Shown piece by piece: positions 8,818 to 18,886 of a stretch of DNA of 18,970 nt; position 1 is the stretch's first letter, and each line of letters opens with the position of its first letter. The position numbers and the translations under genes were made by a program. Source of the stretch: Rhodocollybia butyracea (taxonomy: Eukaryota; Basidiomycota; Agaricomycetes; Agaricales; Omphalotaceae); the NCBI GenBank assembly GCA_015501585.1, contig JADNRY010001015.1, positions 1-18,970 on the forward strand, in the 5' to 3' direction. The notes beneath the pieces were generated by a model. It did no database searches, was not told where the DNA came from, and saw only the letters and a list, made by a program, of their open reading frames with translations.

Positions 8818-11272
8818 ATGATAACGGGTACCGCACTCCTCTCGTCCAAGAAAAAACCACGGGGAAAGAGCACCAGTAAATGGCTAAAGTTCGGTATCCC
8901 AATCGCCATCCTCGTCATCGTCGGACTCGTTGTCGGTCTAGTTGTCGGCCTCAAGAGCAAAAAGGATTCCAGCCCTGCAGCCCAGTCGTCTGCCGCTGCC
9001 GCTGCTTCGTCCGCTTCAGTCAACTCTGCTCTTCAAGCCCTTGCCACTGGGAGGTTCGCCACGGCTACCAATAGTCTTTACATGGTGCCTATCTACCCTC
9101 AAGTTGTTAGTAATTCTCTCCGTAAAGTATTATCATGTTTCAGGTCTCACACACTTCCTTTTCCAGACCGATACCGCAGTCTTCACCACTCCTACCTTTG
9201 CCGCAGCAGCGAAAGCCTCTCTTACTTGGCCCAGCGACACCTTCTCCGCCGCCGCCCCTGCCGCCACATCTGTCCGCCCCGACAGACCCCGACTTATTGC
9301 TCCTCAGTACAAATGGAACGTTCTGGCATCCCACATCGCAGCCGATCCCTATCTCACTTACTGGAATCAATCCATCTTCGGCAATGCCACTGAGTGGTAT
9401 AATGACGACCCGATCGCATACTTTAACGATGGCGGGAATGGGATCTTGGATCTCGCCCGTCGATTCAAACAGAGAGCCAAAGCCTTTTCGTATGCTTACC
9501 GTATGACCAACGATACCAAATGGGTAGACCGTCTATGGGTGGAGATACAGGTGTGTTCTAATACCCAACAAAGTTTCTAAGCTCATTCTTGAGATTCTTT
9601 CTATAGAACGTCGCTGGTAATACCACCGGAGGGTTTGGCCCCGACCCCGTCGACAAATGGAACTCTATTCACTTCCTCGACACTGCCGAGTTTTCTGCAG
9701 GCTATGGTATCGCGTATGATTGGCTATATGATGTCTGGTCGGCCGACCAGAAGTCGAAAATGCTTTTCACCTTGAATCAGTATGGACTGAGTTTCGGTGT
9801 TAACGCCTTCTCAAACGGTACCATTGGTTGGTGGTCAACGAACACCACCGGCAACTGGAACTGTGTCTGTAACGGTGGACTCACCCTCGCTTCGCTCGCT
9901 GTTCTTGGTGACGATACAACCGGTAACGCTGCGAAGCTACTGGGCCTCACTGTCAACAACGCAGTACAGAATTGCGCTGCAGGGCCAACAAGCGACGGTA
10001 CATGGAGTGAGACCCAGGATTATTGGTACTTTGGTACTACAGGATACGCCGAGATGACTTCTGCTCTTTTGACCGCCACTGGCTCAGACTATGGCATGAT
10101 TAACGATGCTTTCTCACAGACCGGTTACTCCCACATGTATGGCCAGGGCCCGACTCAGCTATTTGCCGTCGGCGACACTGGTCCTAACAAGTTCTCTTCG
10201 ACGGCGAACAGCATGTTTTTCTTTGCGTCCACATTCAACCACCCTGAGCTCGCGCTGTACCAGCGTGACCAGTATGACGCTCCGGATCCATGGAGTATGT
10301 TCTGGTACGACGCGTCCGTCCAAGGTGCCTTCTGGGATGGTCTTCCTTTGGACCGTAAATTCGACAACGAGATAGATCAGTGGGTGTCGATGCGTAACAC
10401 ATGGTCGAACACCAATGGGACGTTCCTTGCTATGAAGGCTGGAATGAACCAGGGCCGTCAGACGCACAACGACCTGGACTGTGGCGACTTTGTTATCCAA
10501 GCCCTGGGGCACACTTGGGCTGGAGAGCTAGGCGATGGCAACTACAATGCACTCGATTATTTCTCGAACGACACGCAGAACAGTGTCCGGTGGTACTACT
10601 ACAGGAAAATGACCGAAGGCCAGAACACCATCCTGGTTAACAAGGAGAACCAGAATGTCCTTGCCAGGCCCACAGTATTAGGGTACGGCACTACCAACGA
10701 CACTCAGGGTTCCAGTAGTATCAACAACGTCGCGCAAGGCTCTACGGCGTTCTGGTACGCAGATATCACAAGTGCTTATTTCACTGATACGTGAGTTTCT
10801 CGCTTCTACCGCTTATCATCGGGGCTTAGTTCCTTTGTCTTTCTTTTTTAGTTCTTCTCTAAAGCGAGGAATCCGGTACATCAATAACAGGACCCAGATG
10901 CTCGTGCAAGATGAGATCACCACCACCAGCTCCTTCCAGTGGCGCATGCACACCAACGCGACTGTGAGCGTAAGCTCGGACGGCACATCTGCCACCTTGA
11001 CCATCGATAACGACAAGATGACGGTCTCCATCCTCAGCCCCTCCTCCGGCGCTAAATTCTCCACCTCTGACGCCGTTCGTTTCCCCACCGATCCTATCCC
11101 GCCTGAGGCCGACCAGCCCAACCCCAACGTGACGGTTCTGATTATCGCGATGGACGCAGGTACATATAGCTTACAAGTGCTCTTCTCCCCACAATGGACC
11201 GACGGCACCCCCTCCGTAAAACCCCCTTCCGTGGCTTTTGCCGACTGGACACTTACTAGCCACGATGTATGA
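8818..11272 (+). CDS. Membrane-anchored heparinase II/III-like protein
   Basis: Four exons, 8818-9105, 9167-9550, 9607-10790 and 10852-11272, encode 758 residues. A basic segment (KKKPRGKSTSK) precedes one transmembrane helix at about 26-45, followed by a Ser/Ala-rich linker, so this is a type II membrane protein with its large domain outside the cytosol. The body shows the alpha/alpha-toroid of the heparinase II/III superfamily: WNSIHFLDTAEFSAGYGIAYDWLY, NWNCVCNGG, TWSETQDYWYFGTTGYAEM (Tyr363) and RQTHNDLDCGDFVIQALG (His511), then the beta-sandwich starting RGIRYINNRTQMLVQDEI. Tyr363 and His511 are my candidates for catalytic residues. The family includes polysaccharide lyases acting on uronate-containing chains; the substrate here is unknown. 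Many N-x-S/T sites fit secretion-pathway passage. The chosen ATG is the first in the frame of the membrane helix; an upstream frame from 8757 may be the real start. Confidence 0.87.
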
Positions 11273-12638
11273 ACGAACTCTTTTGTGTCTTTTTTTTTTG
11301 TAGCTTTTGCATATCTTTTTTGTTCTCCCTCCCCCGAACCTTGCAGTTAGGCTGAGTTAATTCGTACGTAGACGTCGGTTCTTGTTTTAATCACGAATTT
11401 GTCTCGATATTGGTTTTTTTTTTTTGACGTGTTGTCTTTTTATCGAAGATAAACCCGCGTTAACTTGTCTCGACGACAAAGTGATTCAGATAGATTGATG
11501 TTTTGTTTGAGGATGGGGCGAATCTCCGTTAATTTCCAGGTGCGTGTTCTTGTTGTTGCGTTGCGTTAATTAGATTCCGATAAGATGCATACCGAGGAGA
11601 TGTACTGGAGATGTGCGAGGCCGATTGAACTCTTCGTAGCCCTTTTCGTGGCTCTTTTGCTTGCGCCCAGATGTTGACCCTTCCGCCAAAGGAACACAGA
11701 TCCAGTGCTCAACGAGCTAAATCTTGAAAAAAAGTTTGAATCAAAAGTCTTGCCTGTGCTCGAGATCTCGTTTTTACTTCCGTTTGGCTAGTGGATCTGC
11801 ACAGATCTGCAGCTCCTATGCCGCTTAGTTGCTAATACGTCGGAGGTAGTCGGTCTCGCAAACCGCAGCAGATGGTGGCAGGGGCTGAACGGTTCAACAG
11901 GCAAGGGGTTAGGAGGGTTCGGCCTGGTTAGGCTCTGTTAGGCTGGGCATACGGAGCATAAGCGAACGCGGACAGTTTGGTCACCCGCCCACCAAATTTG
12001 CATTGAGCTGATCTTACTGCGAGGGGAAACTGAAGCATGAAGGCTTTGGCGGAATGACTGTAACTTGCAAGAGCGTGGTAGATGCGGATAATCAGAATGG
12101 TGGCTGGAGTCGGAGTCGGACGGAATCTCACGGCTTCGTGAGGGCACTGTAGTAGGTGGCAGAGACCAGTGTGATTCTCGTAGTCCGCCTCGCAACGACG
12201 TTTTACACCGCATAAGCTCGTGAAAGAATTCTCGTTGCAGCGTGGTTGTTTTCACTGCGAGTAATAGGAGGTAATAAGCGTGGAATGTTGGATAGTTAAT
12301 CATATCTAGTCATCGACAGTCAATTGATGCGGAAGAACTCAGATGCATGCAACTATAGGCAACTAACACCATGCATCTCAACGAACAAAAACATTTAACA
12401 ATAAGGATGTTTTCCAATTAAATTTTGGTAACCGCCTGTGCGGCGCTTTGACAATTGGATGCAGATCTGAGCTAAATCTAGCTCATAGCGCTTATTCTCT
12501 GCCTATATATGCTCGCGGGGTTTCCTTTCCATCATCCCTGTTTGGGACAAGACTCTTCGGCCTGTCATTGACTATAGATTTTCCCTATAACCGGTTCTCA
12601 GTTTCCTTTTGTGGTACCATTCGTTTCCCCACTCGACA
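11273..12638. other. Long intergenic region
   Basis: No supported gene over about 1.4 kb. The first 150 bp are T-rich with poly-T runs near 11290 and 11413, as expected for a 3' untranslated region. Three GTTAGG units occur at 11908-11942 but not in tandem. The end holds a TATA-like box at 12504-12510. Minus-strand open frames at 11928-12303 have no recognisable domain and were left out. Confidence 0.55.
12504..12510 (+). promoter_or_regulatory. TATA-like box of the Clp1/BTB-like gene
   Basis: TATATAT followed by G lies about 130 bp before the ATG at 12639. The stretch after it is pyrimidine-rich, common around fungal transcription starts. Position and sequence fit a core promoter; no transcript evidence is available. 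Confidence 0.45.
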
Positions 12639-13848
12639 ATGGTCACAGACAATAATCACTTGGAACAAGCGGGATTTAAAAGGGAGGAGATTGATTCCCT
12701 CCAAGGCTCCAACTACCTTCGCGGGTCTGGTGAACCCTTCATATCTCATACTCCTTTAACTATGGCCGTCGACCCGCGCCCTTTTGAACAACTTCCAACA
12801 CTGTTTAGACCATTCCCTCCAAGTTCATTGTCCGGCGTCCCGTTTGCATACATACTTGATCAGCTTCATGATCTTGCTTCAGATTTTTGGGGAAAGCCGG
12901 AAACTTCAGACTGTACCATAGGTCTGTCGGTTATTCATATATATTGTGGAATCATTCATTGATCGAACTTCAGTTATTCCAGTTCCTCATCCTCAGTTTC
13001 GGTCACCGACACTTTCGGCCCGGCCTTCCTACGACCCATCTGGGTTGGGTCGTAGAGCAACGGAACCCAATACATTAGCTCTACTACCTCGTATTACTCT
13101 AAAGGTCTGTAGATATGCCACTCATGAAACGGTTCTTATTCTTACTTGCCCTCAGCTACACAGCGACTATTTGTCTGCAAACTCTAGTTTTCTCCGATCT
13201 CTATTTAGTGGAAGTTCTCCACTCGACCTTATCAATACCTCGAGCATGCATCCTACCCCAAACTCTCCTTTGCGAACACCATCTGGCCGCTTCACTATAC
13301 CTTCCAACCGCCTCCCTCGCTTACTCAACTCATCCCCGACACATCCCGTCTTATTTCTTCCCGTTCCCGACCCCTCGTCCATTGATTTGCTCTTTCACTG
13401 GATGTACTTTGGTGACGAAAGTCACATCGATAGAGCGCTCCATACTGGGACCATTCACTGGGAGGGTATCGCTCGCAACGTCGAGTATCTCGGTCTGATA
13501 GATCCAATCAAGGTCTTTCTTGGGGACTGGTACGCGCGATGGCTGAATCATACTCGGCCCAGATCCTGGAGCGATACTCCCTCCCTTCAGTCCGACTGTG
13601 AATCAAATTCAGATTCAGAACTTGCATCTAGCCTTGGTGATATTGATGTCGATGAGTGCCGGCGCTTGAGCATCAAGGATGGGATTATTGACGAGGCACA
13701 CACACGGGGACGGGACAGGGCAATCAAAGGTATCTCATGGAACTCGCAGTACGCCGAAAAGTTTCCCGACGCCTCCATGGCACCAGCGACCATCATGCGT
13801 CAGGATTCACCTGTTCCCCCACACTACATCGCACCCGTAGCGGAATAA
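12639..13848 (+). CDS. BTB/POZ-like protein, Clp1 (clampless1)-like candidate
   Basis: Three exons, 12639-12921, 12974-13104 and 13156-13848, give 368 residues. The start ATG has a purine at -3 and G at +4. Exon 1 encodes LSGVPFAYILDQLHDLASDFW and ends TSDCTI, continuing as VIPVPHPQF after the splice. Intron 2 is 51 nt and stop-free; removing it joins PRITLK to LHSDYLSANSSFLRSLFSG (about 133-156), which has the look of a BTB/POZ core. Further on are LFLPVPDPSS (about 204), LLFHWMYFGD and HWEGIARNVEYLGL (239-252), then IKVFLGDWY and a Ser-rich acidic tail. Length and these blocks remind me of basidiomycete Clp1, a homeodomain-target protein needed for clamp formation and dikaryon development, but I recall that family only loosely. 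The BTB-like reading is the safer one. Confidence 0.72.
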
Positions 13849-14514
13849 CGTTTTTTCGATTTCGGTTTTTGTTCCCGTTTACGATCCCTTCGTTGGACCT
13901 TCGTGGCTTATCATTATTTGCTTCATGTTTTCAAACGCATTATGACGCTGTTGAAGTCCTCTTTGCGATTATCTTACTTCGGTCTAGTCCACTTCCACAT
14001 TCGTTCGTTCCACTCTATCCCCCTTTACTCCAACTGACACGATAGATAATTTAACTCGTGTAGCTGATGTTTTGTACGAATACTATGTAAAGCGAATGTA
14101 TTTCTATAATGCCTCTGATCATGCTCTCCTACGTGGCTCTCAGGCTTCCCGCTCCAAATTATCTATCACTGAGAATTATACTAGATGAAGCCTCAGGCGT
14201 GGAGCTGAAAGGCGCCTTGCAATATGTACAAAAGGTGACTCAAAGATTCACAAAACACAAAAGACCCAACGGAAAACAAAAGAAACCAGTGTTTCGCAAG
14301 AACTCTGGGTAAAAATAAAGAACAAAAAGTTTACAGCCTTATTGTTCAATTCGAATAATTCTCGCAAGGATTGCAATAAAATACGGAATGTTAGGATGCT
14401 ACTGCAGCGATTTTGCAAGTGGCTCTATATCGAAATATACTTTGAGCTAGGGAGCTAGGCCGACCAAAGAGATATATTTACAGGAAGTGATGTGTGCTAG
14501 AGGCGTTGAACGTG
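13849..14514. other. Intergenic region between Clp1/BTB-like gene and kinase pseudogene
   Basis: T-rich at first (probable 3' untranslated region), then A-rich on the + strand toward 14330. These are the convergent 3' ends of the plus-strand gene and the minus-strand kinase. A 67-codon frame at 14109-14312 has no recognisable features and is not called. Confidence 0.5.
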
Positions 14515-16119
14515 TTATATTTCCTTATATTTGAATCGTTCGTCGTATCTGAGCTCCAGTGAGGGCTCCACCACGTTCAATCCTAGAACAATCTCGCGCT
14601 TCGGTAGTGGGTGTCGGTGCCATCGCTCACCAGGTCCAAGCACGTCCTTATCGACAGGGCACTGTAAAAGACGATACGTATGAATTTCAAGGCAAGACAT
14701 CCAAAGACACTCAATACATACCGTATACTCTCTCGATTGAATCTTTACCCAATCGACATTTTTGAACCATGGATAATCCAAGACTTCCTGGACGCCATAC
14801 GTCCCCATGCGCTCCATAGGATCCACGGCAAGTAAACTCGCAACTAGTGCTTTGATTGTTTTCCCCACAACAATGTTCCCAGGCCATTTGACCTTTCCTC
14901 TTTGGATCATTGCGTGCATCTTTTTACGATTTTTCGAGTAGAACGGGTACTTCCGGGTGAGCATTTCGTATAGCATGATTCCCGCTGCCCACCAATCTAT
15001 ACTGGGTCCAAAATACTGGGTATCGTTCGGCGCAGAGTATATTTCTGGGGCACTGTAGACGAATGTTCCAACTTCGCGCCAGTCGCAGTAACCAGCGGGG
15101 TCAGTAGCTTTCGATTTCTGCTTGGCCTCGAGGTCTCTTCAACCTCACGAAGTCGTCCGATATCCTCCTAGCCGTACCAAAGTCCCCAATGACGGGGTAG
15201 CCGCCTGGTCGAGGAAGACGTTCTCCGGTTTTGAGGTCACGATGAACGATATCGTGATCGTGTAAAAAAGCAAGCCGGCAAACGGACTCCACAAAAATAG
15301 AACTGCGCGACATTGGGCTGGAAATATCTCTACTATCTAATGCATCGCGGTAAGGAGTTTTTCGGACAGAATTCAAAGCATAGTAGAGGTTTAACGGGTC
15401 AACGAATGTGCCAATGAGTCCGCAGATAAAGGGGTTCCACGGTAGTTCCGTGAGGATGGAGCGCTCCATCTGCTTGCTTTCGGGGGAAAAGTCATCCGGT
15501 TGCTGTAGAATGAATAGTAAGAGGCAAAAGGTTGGTGGTAAACGACAGTACGCACATAGTCTATATCGCGCAGGACTTTTCTTCTCGAGTATTTTGACGG
15601 CAAAGACACTGCCAGGTCGATCGAGCGGATGAGTATTTCGTACAGTTTTTGCATAAACGACAGAGCCAGAAACACCATTTCCTGAACAAATTCGTCAGTT
15701 AATCAGTTTAGTGTATATTCGTTTGTTTACGTGCCTAATGTCCTTAAAACTTCGAGATCCTTCAAGACTAGTGGTAGTGGCCTGGGATTACTGGGAAGTA
15801 GGTGTTTTGGAGGCGGTTGCAGATACTTTCTCGGGTATCAATGTTTGAACGTGAATTCAAGGGATACAGGACACACCTCTGGTACCCGCAAATGCGAATA
15901 AAATTCTCTGTACTTTGTCCCGTGTAAACTAGCATCGTATCTTTTATGAGGTACTTGTTCCAGCTTTGTGTAAACCATGGGACCTCTGGAATTCTCTCTG
16001 AAATGAACATCGGGATACGGCTCGTAAATGGCTCGTTCTCGAGTTATCGACGGAATCGTGCGTGTAGCAGGCATTGTTTGAAGACGGGGAGATATGTTAA
16101 AAAAAAGTTGGACTGCCAT
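14515..16119 (-). pseudogene. AGC-type protein kinase, broken by several frameshifts
   Basis: Exons in gene order: 16119-15877, 15825-15735, 15681-15556, 15502-14722 (broken) and 14661-14515. Kinase landmarks appear in order: LKDLEVLRTLGNGVSGSVVYAK (glycine loop across a splice), FAVKIL (lysine), NPFICGLIGTFVDPLNLYYAL, LAFLHDHDIVHRDLK, YPVIGDFGTA, VGTFVYSAPE, DWWAAGIMLYEML and a C-terminal tail ending HPLPKREIVLGLNVVEPSLEL. The family is the AGC-like group expanded in Agaricomycetes. The frame breaks near 15577-15580, 15288-15311, 15203-15232 and shortly before the stop at 15101-15103, so no full-length product is possible from this sequence. The second intron starts GCACGT (GC-AG type). The start may instead be the ATG at 16074. 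Either a decaying copy or an intact gene with homopolymer sequencing errors. Confidence 0.75.
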
Positions 16120-16689
16120 TGTCTTTTTATCGGTGAATGTTTCAGCTTAGACCAGGACAAAGCAGGGCCAGGGTCACAGTAAAATCAAAGGTCCTGCTGT
16201 TTTCATTGTTATAACCCTTTCTAGACAAGAAAAAATAATGTTGCCCATGCGAGGCGAGGAAGCGACGGCATCATGAAGTGTGGAGATGTTGAAGGAATAC
16301 TTCGACACAAGTGGCTACGGTCAAGTAGTAAAGTACAAAAAGTCGAAACAAGTGGCGTGGTAAACTTGACCATGTTGATCCAACTTTCAGAATAGAGCAT
16401 ATTTGCGAGCAACATCAGCAAAAAGCCAGTTTCGTTTGAGAACCAATACATCGATTCAACTGTGGAAAGTGGGCCCTCGGTATCACAATTCCAGGCCTTG
16501 CAAACTTTTGTTACAGATACTTGTACTTCTTTTGATGCCGCATCCTGTTTAGTTTTTCTGAAGCGAATCCGGGATAGGACTCGAGTCGATATTGAAAAGT
16601 CTTTCAACGTTGGTCATCATAAGTGTCCTCATCAGCAAAAGTGTAAGAAACTTTTCTGCGGATCGAAACAACACTACCGAAATAAACGC
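16120..16689. other. Intergenic region between two minus-strand pseudogenes
   Basis: Should hold the kinase promoter and the F-box gene 3' end. A minus-strand frame at 16221-16607 covers most of it, but it shows no family motif, is not in frame with either neighbour, and is not called. Confidence 0.45.
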
Positions 16690-18339
16690 TCAATGTTTCA
16701 GGTCCCTCTGCAGACTCTCAATCTTCCCCTGCATCTTTAACATCACTGGAAGCGCTGCTTTAACAGCATTCCAGTTTGGTCCTCCATGTAGAATTAATCC
16801 TGGGATCAATTTCGTCAAGGTACATCCAACCACCACCAGTCCAGAGCCACAGTTTTCTTCGCCATTGGACACAACTGCGCCAACATGTATGCGACCTGAG
16901 CGTGTTCATCTATGGGCGAAGGTCCAACATCTAATCTGTAAAGCTTTTGTGAAGCGCGTCACCTCTTTTCGAGGTGACGTCTGGTATGTGCTCACTTGTA
17001 GCGTCAATATAGAGCTGGAGTGCCGACATATTTGGACAATGACAGACTAAAGTGCGAAGAGAGCCTTCAGTGTCAAGCGCTTCTCTCGTTCCGGGAGCAA
17101 GCCACCCCAGGTTGATAGCATAATGAAAACCACGTCAACCCAGGCCAGCTCTTCGCTATGATCTCGACATCGTTGTCATCAATAGCCGCAGGGTATGGAG
17201 ATCGCAACTTGAACCAAGATATATTTCGGCAATTGCTGAGTATGGGAAGAAGATCTCCCATTTGAACCATATCTTTGGCCGAAGGTTGGAAGAGCAAGCT
17301 GTCCAAGATTGTAATCTTCGATGAAGGGAAAATATCCAGATTGAGGGAAGTGAGACAGGAGAACTGGTCGCAACTAGTGAAATTATGGCGCAAACATTAC
17401 CAGAGGTTTCAGGATCATGGGAATTTATAGTCAAGTGTTCCATCTCAGAAGAAGAGATGTTCTGGAGCACTTTGTAGCAAAAGGATATGTGCAGTACAGG
17501 TCCATTTTCTGCAACTTTGCTAGGCCAATGTATTGGCTGGAATTGCTCAGATTGAGGATAGGAGCAAGGGGGATACATAAAGTGGCTTATTGCCCTGAAT
17601 CTCTTTATTTGTGGAACCTCTGCGAGACCGAGGAAGATCTCTGTCAGGTCAGGAAAAGGAGGGACGTCAAGATCCTCGAGATTGGGAAGCTGCTTCATGA
17701 GAGTTACTATTGGTTCCTGGTAGATTTGCAATGGCGAGACACCCAGCTGAAGGTAAGAAAGAGATGGCATTCGGGCACTGATTGCTGCACAGTAGGAAGT
17801 AAACGCGTCCTGGTCCAAAACTCCATCGTCACTCTGACCGACCCTGAATACCCGCATTCCATCGTTCATAAACATTACCGAAGGCTCTACTAGCCCCAAA
17901 TTCGAGAAATCAATCCACTGGAAGGTGTGTAGTTTTGGAAGAAAAGGACCTTCGCCCCGCATTTTCGATAATGTCGAGAGTGCAGAACAGTAGTTGGGAG
18001 CCGGATCCTCAATGATTATAATCCGAATTCTTGTTTTGGTAGACCTTCTCGAATCGTTGCCAAGAGGCAAACGAGGGTGTGTTTTGATATTAGTTCGAGG
18101 TATTTGTTATGTCATGTACTGTGAATAAGTCCACCTGTACGCACGTATGATCCACTCTTTTTCTAACTCTCAAACACTCCAATAAGGGCCTCAGATCTAT
18201 GATTTCATACCAAAGCAAGTCGAGACCAACGTTTAACCGCGTGGCATACTAGTAGACTCCGATAGTTAGCGCTATCATTACAATGACTGAGGATGTTGTC
18301 CAAGATTTCCGGGATATCAAGTGGACTGGGAGCCGGCAT
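16690..18339 (-). pseudogene. F-box/LRR protein, broken by several frameshifts
   Basis: Reading from the ATG at 18339, the frame gives PAPSPLDIPEILDNILSHC and YRSLLVCHAVKRWS, an F-box, then shifts frame to LLWYEIIDLRPLLECL, the usual continuation. Later blocks are FLPKLHTFQWIDFSNL, MPSLSYLQLGV, LPNLEDLDVPPFPDLTEI, CLTSLNLDIF, LLPILSNCRNISWFKLRS, DDNDVEIIAKSWPGLTWFSL, INLGWLAPGTREALD, LVCHCPNMSALQLYIDA, LDVGPSPIDEHAQVAYMLAQ and WNAVKAALPVMLKMQ, in family order but in at least three alternating frames. Such proteins recruit targets to SCF ubiquitin ligases. At least five frame breaks (near 18210, 18030-18060, 17370, 17115 and 16935) cannot be removed by ordinary 45-70 nt introns, although one could be an unusually short intron of 37 nt at about 17364-17400. 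Best read as a decayed gene of a large lineage-specific family. Confidence 0.7.
16957..16979. repeat. Perfect 9-bp inverted repeat in the F-box pseudogene
   Basis: Arms CGTCACCTC (16957-16965) and GAGGTGACG (16971-16979) flank the spacer TTTTC. It falls near one of the frame breaks of the F-box/LRR pseudogene. CGTCA/TGACG are also half-sites of bZIP regulators, but inside a pseudogene coding stretch this may be chance. Confidence 0.6.
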
Positions 18340-18886
18340 TGTGAGTAAATTCGAACGGATAAATCGCTAAATCATTTTAGTAAATCACGCAAAAGGTATG
18401 CTTCGTGAGTCACTTCTCGCGGAAATGTCACGGTCATGATCTTACTACGCGACGCGACATAATTTCTTCTGGCTTTGCTTTTGCACTCCAGGCAAACGTG
18501 CACTGTGGCAGTATATTTGGATCTAAGTACGTCGTGGTGACTTTATCCGACTTCTTCTAGCTCCATGTCCAGTTCTCATCAGCTATCTGTGTGGTACTCT
18601 TTTTTAAGGATGCATGTACCTAGTCTGTAACCTCACCTAGCATCATTCTGGACTGCGTATGCTAGTGCTAGTGGCCACTCAAATTCTTTGAGTACTCACA
18701 TTCCCTTCACAGCTACCTATCACCATGCGTGGTTTATTTAGCTGTTGCTCAGGCGTTTCGTACGTTCTAGTTTACGTATTACCGAGTAGGTAGATTATAT
18801 ACTCTAATCGTTCTTTCCCTCACCCCATCGTCGCGATATCTCCCGCCGAGGGTCGACCGTGCCGTCCTGCTACCTATGTCTCTATG
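18340..18886. other. Intergenic region upstream of the F-box pseudogene
   Basis: Nothing with coding character was found. It would contain the promoter of the minus-strand F-box gene and the 3' end of the next copy, whose tail begins at about 18887. Confidence 0.45.

Noticed and set aside
11880..11925. GGTTC-containing stretch resembling a tRNA B box
   Set aside because: The match to the B box is incomplete and no cloverleaf or A box could be built around it.
11908..11942. Three GTTAGG units resembling fungal telomere repeat
   Set aside because: They are separated by unrelated bases, are only three in number, and lie between ordinary genes; chance G-rich sequence is simpler.
11938..12303. 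Minus-strand open frame in the long intergenic region
   Set aside because: No family features, no plausible introns and no supporting promoter; length is within chance for this base composition.
14109..14312. 67-codon plus-strand frame between Clp1/BTB-like gene and kinase
   Set aside because: Short, lysine-rich at the end because of A-rich DNA, with no recognisable motif.
16221..16607. 128-codon minus-strand frame between the two pseudogenes
   Set aside because: Not in line with either neighbour and no conserved block; treated as chance.
17417..17893. 158-codon plus-strand frame
   Set aside because: It lies antisense to well-recognised LRR blocks of the F-box pseudogene, so it is a shadow.
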